Assembly (NCBI GenBank): GCA_947624715.1
Contig: CANQLO010000051.1
Coordinates: 1 to 6,705, forward strand
Direction of reading: 5' to 3'
Origin: an uncultured Clostridia bacterium
GTDB taxonomy: Bacteria; Bacillota_A; Clostridia; TANB77; CAG-508
Length of the DNA stretch: 6,705 nt
Of the stretch, positions 1 through 4,604 are shown piece after piece. The notes beneath the pieces are model-generated. The model made no database searches and was not told where the DNA came from. It was given only the letters and a program-made list of their open reading frames with translations. Position numbers and translations under genes: made by a program. Positions within the stretch are counted from its first letter, which is position 1. Every line of letters begins with the position of its first letter.

Positions 1-19
1 AAAGAAAGGAGATTGAAAT

Positions 20-433
20 ATGTTCAAAAGATACAAAGAGGAAATTAATAATCTCATCCGTCAAAACGATTCATTAAGTAGAGAAATATCTTACTTGAGA
101 AAAAAGTTGAAATTTCTCGAGAATCATTCTAAATATTATCAAATAATATATGAATTTAAACAAGATATGTCATATGTAATAAATGCTGGTTCTGTTGACA
201 ATATAAAAGTTGGAGACATGTTTAAAGTAGTTGATGATATAGAGACTATTATAGATGAACAAAATAATATTTCAAATGATATTGTATTAGCTAGATATAT
301 TCTTGTTGTAGAATCCGTAAATAAATATTGTTGTATTTGCAAAGTAGATACTTTGAATGGAGCACCTTTGCCATTAATTGGAACAGGTAATTATGTACTC
401 CCACTTAAGTATCATAGATACATGTCATTATAA
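20..433 (+). CDS. Coiled-coil plus beta-domain protein, unknown function
   Basis: A 137-residue protein that I do not recognise as a named family. Residues 3-36 are charged and heptad-like (KEEINNLIRQNDSLSREI), so a short coiled coil is likely. From about residue 55 it changes to a beta-rich stretch with the pattern G-x-x-x-x-I-K-V-G-D-x-F-x-V (57-70), followed by I-V-L-A-R-Y-I-L-V-V-E-S-V (88-100) and a Cys-rich strand YCCICKV. A coiled coil followed by a 'GxxxxIKVGDxFxV...A.I.V..V' beta unit recalls the architecture of MreC-like and FlgT C-terminal-like domains; this is pattern resemblance only. There is no signal peptide or membrane segment. The start is fixed by AAAGGAG at 5-11, eight bases upstream. 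It is followed by 344 non-coding bases, so it may end one transcription unit or be read through into the structured leader. Confidence 0.8.
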   Translation: MFKRYKEEINNLIRQNDSLSREISYLRKKLKFLENHSKYYQIIYEFKQDMSYVINAGSVDNIKVGDMFKVVDDIETIIDEQNNISNDIVLARYILVVESVNKYCCICKVDTLNGAPLPLIGTGNYVLPLKYHRYMSL

Positions 434-455
434 ATTGTTGTAATTAAAAAAAATC

Positions 456-645
456 TCAGGCACTTGTTGAGGACTAGAATTTTATAAATCAAACTTCTTT
501 CATATCTTATTGATAGTTTTACTTTACTTTTTTCAAGTCAATGTATTGTTTTAAATTAAATAAACACCAAACTTTCGTTATTAATAATAAATAGATTATA
601 TAACAAATTACTAATCACTAATTCTAGTTCTCAACAAGTGTCTGA
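456..645 (+). repeat. Inverted repeat A: 26-bp arms, 138-bp spacer
   Basis: The left arm is 456-481 (begins TCAGGCACTTG) and the right arm is 620-645 (ends CAAGTGTCTGA). They are reverse complements over 26 bases with two differences, at 460/641 and 472/629. In both the left base is G and the right base is T, so a + strand RNA would pair along the whole arm with two G-U wobbles, while a - strand RNA would have two C-A mismatches. The spacer 482-619 is very AT-rich and has no gene. The long spacer and absence of a following T-run argue against a terminator. I see no target-site duplication outside the arms. It could be a long RNA stem such as an RNase III substrate, or a pair of recombination sites flanking an invertible segment. 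Confidence 0.8.
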
Positions 646-655
646 ACAAATATCA

Positions 656-767
656 TTTCAGAGGCTTAGTAAGGGACATAATGTATCAAAGAATTTCTTT
701 TTATCCCCTTATAAAAATTAATTTAGTCACCAGTTTTAATTTTATGTCCCTTATTAAGTCTCTGGGA
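656..767 (+). repeat. Inverted repeat B: 23 to 26-bp arms, 60-bp spacer, ends on a ribosome binding site
   Basis: The core arms are 659-681 (CAGAGGCTTAGTAAGGGACA and three more bases) and 742-764. They are reverse complements with two differences, at 664/759 and 669/754, both G on the left and T on the right, again G-U pairs in a + strand RNA. Pairing can extend outward through U658-G765 and U657-G766 wobbles to U656-A767, giving 26 bp and reaching the first base of the Shine-Dalgarno AAGGAG (767-772) of the gene at 778. The stem could therefore affect access to that site. A small palindrome, AAAGAA-T-TTCTTT (688-700), lies in the loop. Confidence 0.8.
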
Positions 768-777
768 AGGAGTTTAA

Positions 778-948
778 ATGGAAAAAGGTAAACTATTAAA
801 GACCAAAGAAGAAATTAAAGAAGCTATTAAAAATATGAATAGTGAAGAGATAATAAAAGATATAGTTACTTTATATCAAAATCAAGAAAATATATATTTT
901 GATTATAAGATTTACACCAAAAATGAAGTTCCAAATAGTTCATTATAA
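778..948 (+). CDS. Small charged protein, unknown function
   Basis: A 56-residue reading frame (starts MEKGKLLKTKEEIKEAIKNM, ends EVPNSSL). The start is supported by a strong GGAAGGAG at 765-772, five bases upstream. The first 45 residues are rich in Lys, Glu and Ile and look helical; no membrane segment or known motif is visible. It is the first gene after the two inverted repeats and sits 39 bases ahead of the replisome organizer, so it is probably the leading cistron of the replication operon and the gene most directly exposed to any control by stem B. Small genes just ahead of replication proteins are common in phages, but I cannot assign a role. Confidence 0.75.
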   Translation: MEKGKLLKTKEEIKEAIKNMNSEEIIKDIVTLYQNQENIYFDYKIYTKNEVPNSSL

Positions 949-987
949 ATAAATTACGGGGTTTTTGTTGAAAGAATAGGAGAAAGG

Positions 988-1821
988 ATGGCAATATATA
1001 GAAATATATCTTTAACTTTTTGGACCGATAATAAAGTAAGTGATGATTTTACATATAAAGACAAGTATTTGATGTTATATTTGTTAACTAATCCACACAC
1101 AAATATTATAGGTTGTTATGAAATTAGTTATAAGCAAATGAGTTCCGAATTAGGTATGCCAATTGCTGAAATTAAAAAATTAATAGATAAAATGCAAAAT
1201 GTACATAAAACTATACTTTATTCTGAAACAACTAAAGAAATGCTAATAAAAAATTGGAGTAGGTATAATTGGACCAAAAGTACAAAATTACATAAACCGA
1301 TAATTGAAAATATAAAACTAATAAAAGATTCAAAATTTAAACTAAATATGGTATCTATCGCAAAAAGTTATGGTATCGATACGGTATCAATCGAAGTTGA
1401 ATACCCTATTGATACAACTGTTACTGTAACTGATACTGATACTGATTATATTAATATATATTTTAATAATATAGAAGAATTAATAAATTATATACAAAGT
1501 AAATTAAATTATATTTTAAATAATTCTAATATAGAAATTAATACTTTGAAGTTATGGATAGATAATAAAATACCTAAAGATATAATTAAATATGCTTTTG
1601 AAGAAGCTAGAAGAAGAAATATTAACGAAATCAATTATATCAATAAAATAGTTATTAATCGTGTTGAAGAATTGAAAGAAAAAAATACTCAAAAACCACC
1701 TGATGATAAATTGCCAGCTTGGTTTGACAAAAAAATTGAGAAAGATAGTGAAGGAATTGAGGAATTAGAAAAAGTTTTGGAAGATTTTAGAAAGGAGGAC
1801 AAAGATAGTGAAAAAGTATAA
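988..1821 (+). CDS. Phage replisome organizer with DnaD-like C-terminal domain
   Basis: A 277-residue replication initiator of the phage replisome organizer/DnaD family. Residues 1-115 match the winged-helix N-terminal module of such proteins: FWTDNKVSDDFTYKDKYLML, YLLTNPHTNIIGCYEIS, then KNWSRYNWTKS. A low-complexity linker (TVTVTDTDTD, 144-153) precedes a DnaD-like helical domain at about 160-226 (LKLWIDNKIPKDIIKYAFEEARRRNI, split here as 187-212). The tail contains LPAWFDKKIEK (242-252), a common ending in this family. Such proteins bind the origin and load helicase through host or phage loaders. The DnaD YxxxIxxxW motif appears as Y217-I221-R225, so Trp is replaced by Arg. The start follows AGGAG (978-982). 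The gene body carries a candidate origin in the linker-coding region. A 12-base repeat, AAAGATAGTGAA (1741 and 1801), encodes KDSE twice near the end, the second copy holding the next gene's start. Confidence 0.9.
   Translation: MAIYRNISLTFWTDNKVSDDFTYKDKYLMLYLLTNPHTNIIGCYEISYKQMSSELGMPIAEIKKLIDKMQNVHKTILYSETTKEMLIKNWSRYNWTKSTKLHKPIIENIKLIKDSKFKLNMVSIAKSYGIDTVSIEVEYPIDTTVTVTDTDTDYINIYFNNIEELINYIQSKLNYILNNSNIEINTLKLWIDNKIPKDIIKYAFEEARRRNINEINYINKIVINRVEELKEKNTQKPPDDKLPAWFDKKIEKDSEGIEELEKVLEDFRKEDKDSEKV
1350..1530 (+). other. Candidate replication origin (11-bp repeats plus AT-rich tract) inside the replisome organizer gene
   Basis: Three direct copies of GGTATCNATNN lie at 1350-1360 (GGTATCTATCG), 1372-1382 (GGTATCGATAC) and 1383-1393 (GGTATCAATCG); the starts are 22 and 11 bases apart, i.e. 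on an 11-bp grid. An inverted partner ATTGATAC is at 1408-1415 (complement of 1384-1391), an odd palindrome GTTACTGTAAC at 1420-1430, and tandem TGATAC at 1431-1442. A nearly pure A/T stretch follows to about 1530, suitable as an unwinding element. Copies 1 and 3 are in one codon phase and copy 2 in another, so protein repetition does not explain them. Phage initiators commonly bind origins inside their own gene, as known for lambda O and SPP1 gene 38. Function here is inferred. Confidence 0.5.
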
Positions 1822-2110
1822 TCATAATTGGGAAACTAAACCTTTGACTTTGAATTTTAATTTAAAGCAATGGAGACAGGATTTAGGATACTTTATCAGA
1901 GCCAAAAAGTTTTGGGATGGAACAACTAGAATAACTAGGTCAAAGGCTGTTGGTAGTAGTTCAAATCGTTTTGAAAAAGGTGTCAAGCAATTTGAAATAT
2001 ACAATGCTTTTGGTGGAAATGTGATAGTAAAATATCAAAATTGCAACGAGATATTATACACAAATGAACCTGAATTAGTAAAAAATTATAAAGAATTTAG
2101 AGGAATTTAA
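1808..2110 (+). CDS. Hypothetical phage protein, 100 residues
   Basis: Not recognised. The start is a GTG at 1808, chosen because AAAGGAGG (1791-1798) lies nine bases upstream and no better in-frame start follows nearby; the gene overlaps the end of the replisome organizer by 14 bases, implying translational coupling. The protein is soluble-looking and basic in its first half (WRQDLGYFIRAKKFWDG, TTRITRSKAVGSSSNRFEKG), then has a beta-like stretch (FEIYNAFGGNVIVKYQN, about 62-78) and an acidic, aromatic end. The TTRITRSK and SSSNRFEKG segments could contact nucleic acid, but no named motif is visible. Position directly after the initiator suggests a replication accessory role, by context only. 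Confidence 0.8.
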   Translation: MKKYNHNWETKPLTLNFNLKQWRQDLGYFIRAKKFWDGTTRITRSKAVGSSSNRFEKGVKQFEIYNAFGGNVIVKYQNCNEILYTNEPELVKNYKEFRGI

Positions 2111-2121
2111 AGGAGGAAAAT

Positions 2122-2487
2122 ATGTTAAAAACAAAATATGAATTTTTAAAACAAGATTTTGATTATTTAAAGTTAGGATATCAAGCAATTAAGGAAAATA
2201 GAGATGATTTAAAAGAGTTGCTTAATCATGTCAAAGAGGAAAGAGATAAATATAAAAAATTATATGAGGAGTATTATAGAAAATATACTAAAATTAGATC
2301 ATCGAATGGTGGATATAAATCAAGTTCTAAAAGATTTAAAGAACAAAATTCAAAAATGAAAGAGGAACTTAAGAATCTAAAAGAATCAATTATATTTGGA
2401 AAAGATAATCCTATTATAGCTGTAGATACTATAAAAAAATATACTGATGAAGAAAAACAAGTTACGAAACCAAAGACAACTAAATAA
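2122..2487 (+). CDS. Coiled-coil protein, unknown function
   Basis: A 121-residue protein, almost entirely charged helix. Residues 1-58 (KYEFLKQDFDYLKLGYQAIK, then ENRDDLKELLNHVKEERDKY) and 68-92 (SKRFKEQNSKMKEELKNLKE) show heptad spacing of Leu, Tyr and Ile. They are separated by a Ser/Gly hinge (IRSSNGGYKSSS). The end is polar and basic (KKYTDEEKQVTKPKTTK). There is no membrane segment. AGGAGG (2111-2116) sits directly after the stop of the preceding gene, placing the two in one operon. Function cannot be read from the sequence; a structural or scaffolding partner of the replication proteins is possible but unsupported. Confidence 0.8.
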   Translation: MLKTKYEFLKQDFDYLKLGYQAIKENRDDLKELLNHVKEERDKYKKLYEEYYRKYTKIRSSNGGYKSSSKRFKEQNSKMKEELKNLKESIIFGKDNPIIAVDTIKKYTDEEKQVTKPKTTK

Positions 2488-2513
2488 TTTTTAATCCTAA
2501 AGATAGGAGTAAT

Positions 2514-3173
2514 ATGAGAAGAATTAAGTATTATGGTGGTAAGCATCAAACTTTACCTATCAAAGATAAAAAACTTTTAAAAAGAGTTTTCGATTATCTT
2601 TTGTTAGAGATAGAACATGCTAAGAGTGATATAAAAAAATATCAAGCATATAGAAATTATATTTTATTTCTCATAGGAGTTAATACAGCTTTTAGAGCCG
2701 AAGATTTATTACAATTAAGAGTTAAAGATGTAGAAAAAGGTTATTTTTCAATCAAAGAAAACAAAACAGGTAAGATGCAAAATTTTAGAATGAATAAACA
2801 GTTACATTCAGAAATTATAAAATACATAAATACTTACAATTTGAAAGAATCGGATTATCTATTTATGGGCCAAAAGAAAAAAGATACTCATGATGGAAAA
2901 ACTGTTAATGTAATTTATCCAATAACAAGACAAAATTGTCAAAATACTATTTTTCCAAAAGTTATTAAAGCATGTGGAATAGATTTTACATTTGGACTTC
3001 ATAGTTTAAGAAAAACTTTTGGATACATGTTCATTTCTAATGGTGGTAATGTTATTACTTTAATGAAAATGTATAATCATGATTCACCTGATGTTACTTT
3101 ACTTTATGTGATGTGGGATTCTGTTGATGTTGAAAAAGAACGAGAAAATATCTTTATAGGTTATTCAAAATAG
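2514..3173 (+). CDS. Tyrosine recombinase, catalytic domain only
   Basis: A 219-residue tyrosine recombinase/integrase family protein that would cut and rejoin DNA through a covalent phosphotyrosine link. The full catalytic set is visible: Arg61 in NTAFRAEDLLQLR, Lys84 in ENKTGK, His163 and Arg166 in GLHSLRKTFG, His189 in MYNHDSPDV, and nucleophile Tyr198 in TLLYVMWD. Only about 45 residues precede the catalytic domain, so the arm-binding and most of the core-binding region of a typical 350 to 400 residue phage integrase are absent; the size is closer to FimB/FimE-like recombinases. The start follows AGGAG (2505-2509). It is eight bases ahead of the sigma factor gene. Small recombinases in this position, between replication and packaging genes, are known in phages of low-G+C hosts, so it need not be the integrase that inserts the phage. 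Its sites are unknown; inverted repeat A is a possible but unproven target. Confidence 0.92.
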   Translation: MRRIKYYGGKHQTLPIKDKKLLKRVFDYLLLEIEHAKSDIKKYQAYRNYILFLIGVNTAFRAEDLLQLRVKDVEKGYFSIKENKTGKMQNFRMNKQLHSEIIKYINTYNLKESDYLFMGQKKKDTHDGKTVNVIYPITRQNCQNTIFPKVIKACGIDFTFGLHSLRKTFGYMFISNGGNVITLMKMYNHDSPDVTLLYVMWDSVDVEKERENIFIGYSK

Positions 3174-3181
3174 GAGATTTA

Positions 3182-3730
3182 ATGGATAAAGAAGTTGAAA
3201 AATTAATTTTAGATAATACTGGCTTGATTTATATGGTTTTAAAAAAGTATGGTTTATATAATCCAAAAGGTATAGATAAGTATTATGATGCTGGAATGAT
3301 AGGATTAGTCAAAGGAGCAATATCTTATAAAAAAGAGTATGGATTTCAAGCCTCAACTCTTTTAGCAAGATGTATAACTAATGCAATTTTAATGGAATGT
3401 AGAAAAGAAAAACATGATAAAGATATAATATCAATAAATACTCCAGTTTATGAAAATATTATGTTAGAAGATATTATTAGTTCGGATTATGATTTAGAAA
3501 AAGAAGTTGAGGCAAATGAGGAAATAAAAAGAGTTTATTTAGCATTAAAATACTTAGATAAAAGAGAAAGAATTGTTATTATTTATAGTTTTGGTTTATA
3601 CAATAAAAACAAATTAAATCAAAAAGAATTAGCAAAATTACTTAACTTATCACAAGCCCAAATTAGTAGGATTAAATTAAAATCTTTAAATAAATTAAGG
3701 CGTATTTTAAACACAAAGGAGTTAAAATGA
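3182..3730 (+). CDS. Sigma-70 family RNA polymerase sigma factor
   Basis: A 182-residue sigma factor. Region 2 spans about residues 5-76: TGLIYMVLKKYG, the core-polymerase-binding DAGMIGLVKGAISYKKEYGF (36-55) and the -10-contacting ASTLLARCITNAILMECRK (57-75). A linker of about 40 residues replaces region 3 (it includes SINTPVYE and LEDIISSDYD). Region 4 spans about 119-176, with YLDKRERIVIIYSFGLY and a helix-turn-helix at about 146-167 (NQKELAKLLNLSQAQISRIK). It resembles a short alternative sigma with regions 2 and 4 rather than a housekeeping one. It would direct host RNA polymerase to phage promoters, most likely late ones, given its place just before the packaging side. The start follows AGGAGA (3172-3177), which overlaps the recombinase stop codon. 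An ATGA overlap couples it to the next gene. Confidence 0.92.
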   Translation: MDKEVEKLILDNTGLIYMVLKKYGLYNPKGIDKYYDAGMIGLVKGAISYKKEYGFQASTLLARCITNAILMECRKEKHDKDIISINTPVYENIMLEDIISSDYDLEKEVEANEEIKRVYLALKYLDKRERIVIIYSFGLYNKNKLNQKELAKLLNLSQAQISRIKLKSLNKLRRILNTKELK

Positions 3731-4044
3731 TATTTAAAAAAAAATCTAACAATTTTAATTATAGTAAATTTTTACAAGAAATTTCTATATCTGCAAAAAG
3801 AAATCATATTTTAAAAGATTCGGAAGTATTTGATTATTTTTTAAAGAATATTGATAAAAAAAAGTATTCAATAAGTCTTTCGATACAATCGCAAGAAGGA
3901 TTTATAAGTAGTTATAATTGGGAACTATGCATAATTGATAAAAAAAGCAGAGATGTAATAGTTAATAGTAAATATATGGAAGAGTATTTATTATATAAGT
4001 CTTTGTACGATATTATGAAAGGAGATAAAAATGAGAAAATATAA
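3727..4044 (+). CDS. Hypothetical protein, 105 residues
   Basis: Not recognised. The start ATG overlaps the sigma factor stop (ATGA, 3727-3730) and is preceded by AAAGGAG (3715-3721) inside the sigma gene, so translation is probably coupled. The protein begins basic (IFKKKSNNF), is helical to about residue 45, then has alternating beta-like strands (YSISLSIQSQEGFISS, then NWELCIIDKKSRDVIV) and a helical end. There is no membrane segment. Tight coupling to the sigma factor raises the possibility of a partner or modulator of it, but nothing in the sequence proves that. Confidence 0.8.
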   Translation: MIFKKKSNNFNYSKFLQEISISAKRNHILKDSEVFDYFLKNIDKKKYSISLSIQSQEGFISSYNWELCIIDKKSRDVIVNSKYMEEYLLYKSLYDIMKGDKNEKI

Positions 4045-4204
4045 AGATTTAATAAAGGAATTTATAGATAAACAAGATAGAATAATTCAAGATTTAATGC
4101 AATTAAATAGAGATGAGCTTAAGGAAGTAAGAAATCTTGTTTATGAATTTAGAAGATATGTAGAGAAAAAAGAAACAAGAGATGGCAACAATGATGAACA
4201 ATGA
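4031..4204 (+). CDS. Small helical protein, 57 residues
   Basis: A reading frame encoding MRKYKDLIKEFIDKQDRIIQ and 37 further residues, ending in ETRDGNNDEQ. The start has a good AAAGGAG (4018-4024) six bases upstream and overlaps the end of the preceding gene by 14 bases. Residues 3-49 are a charged amphipathic helix with coiled-coil-like spacing of Ile, Leu and Val. It continues the chain of overlapping small cistrons behind the sigma factor. No family is recognised; the ribosome binding site and packing between neighbours support that it is expressed. Confidence 0.75.
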   Translation: MRKYKDLIKEFIDKQDRIIQDLMQLNRDELKEVRNLVYEFRRYVEKKETRDGNNDEQ

Positions 4205-4361
4205 TGCTATAAGAGGATATATTGTATTAGCTTTACAAGATTTAGGTTGTGAAGATATTATAGAAGAATTTTTAAATACATTACAAGTTGAATTTGATAC
4301 AATAACAACTTTAGAGGCTGAACAATATTACTGTAGCAATATTTGGAAGAATAAAAAGTAA
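4191..4361 (+). CDS. Small acidic phage protein, 56 residues
   Basis: The frame contains ATG codons at 4182, 4191 and 4194. I chose 4191 because the only Shine-Dalgarno-like stretch (AAGAGA, 4177-4182) is eight bases upstream of it; 4182 would add three residues. The protein (AIRGYIVLALQDLGCEDIIE, then EFLNTLQVEFDTITTLEAEQYY) looks like two short helices with an acidic end. It resembles in style the small helical proteins ending in E-A-E-x-x-Y seen in phages of low-G+C hosts, but I cannot name it. It overlaps the preceding gene by 14 bases, so reinitiation may drive its translation. Confidence 0.65.
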   Translation: MMNNDAIRGYIVLALQDLGCEDIIEEFLNTLQVEFDTITTLEAEQYYCSNIWKNKK

Positions 4362-4396
4362 AGCTTAAAATAACCGAAATTAGAAGGAGAATAAAA

Positions 4397-4588
4397 ATGT
4401 TTAATAAACCTAGTAAATTAGAAAAATTATTAGAAATAACTAATATAACCGATGATGAATTAGCTAAACTGGATTATAAGCAAAAAAGTGCTTATTATAA
4501 AGCAAAATGTCAAATTGGTAATCTTGTTTTTAAATCAAGAGATGAAAATGGTAAAGGTTTAACTTATAAAAAAAATAAAAAAAATTAA
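4397..4588 (+). CDS. Small basic protein, 63 residues
   Basis: Not recognised. AAGGAG (4384-4389) lies seven bases before the ATG. Residues 6-38 form a likely helical pair (KLEKLLEITNITDDELAKLD, then YKQKSAYYKAKC), followed by a very basic tail (GLTYKKNKKN). The DDELAKLD and tail composition could suit a nucleic-acid or protein-binding adaptor, but no motif is diagnostic. It stands 35 bases after the previous gene and 16 before the long coiled-coil gene, in the same orientation. Confidence 0.7.
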   Translation: MFNKPSKLEKLLEITNITDDELAKLDYKQKSAYYKAKCQIGNLVFKSRDENGKGLTYKKNKKN

Positions 4589-4604
4589 TGAAGAAGGAGT
4601 TTAT

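Larger units (their letters stand above)
434..777 (+). other. 344-base non-coding region holding two long inverted repeats
   Basis: No convincing gene lies here. The stretch holds inverted repeat A (456-481 with 620-645), inverted repeat B (656-681 with 742-767) and the ribosome binding site AAGGAG (767-772) of the gene at 778. The loop of A is very AT-rich and contains weak promoter-like boxes on both strands: on the + strand TTCGTT (574-579), 17 bases, TATATA (597-602); on the - strand a perfect TATAAT (600-595) without a good -35 box. No U-tract follows either repeat, so neither looks like an intrinsic terminator. The likely reading is a structured mRNA leader or regulatory locus in front of the replication genes. 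Confidence 0.7.

Noticed and set aside
139..342. Open frame on the - strand inside the first gene
   Set aside because: No ribosome binding site, lies fully within a well-supported + strand gene, and its composition is that of an antisense shadow.
541..594. 17-codon frame starting at ATG 541 in the loop of repeat A
   Set aside because: No ribosome binding site upstream and no distinctive product.
446..655. Repeat A as a miniature transposable element
   Set aside because: No matching short direct duplication is visible outside the arms and no second copy of the element is in the window.
456..767. Inverted repeats A and B as intrinsic terminators
   Set aside because: Loops of 138 and 60 bases and no run of T after the right arms; B is followed directly by a ribosome binding site.
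434..777. Retron or group II intron-like RNA
   Set aside because: No reverse transcriptase gene is in the window and no domain V-like or msr/msd layout can be recognised.
1350..1448. CRISPR-like array in the repeated stretch of the replisome organizer gene
   Set aside because: Repeats are 6 to 11 bases, without unique spacers of regular length, and lie inside a coding sequence.
1741..1812. 12-base direct repeat AAAGATAGTGAA (1741-1752 and 1801-1812)
   Set aside because: Encodes a Lys-Asp-Ser-Glu repeat in a low-complexity acidic tail; too short and compositionally simple to claim as an element, though the second copy carries the next gene's GTG start.
1822..2004. Open frame on the - strand opposite the 100-residue gene
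   Set aside because: Shadow of the + strand gene; no initiation signal and no neighbour in that orientation.
2274..2549. Open frame on the - strand across the coiled-coil gene and recombinase start
   Set aside because: Hydrophobic and Ser/Phe-rich translation is the typical antisense of Lys/Glu-rich coding sequence; no ribosome binding site.
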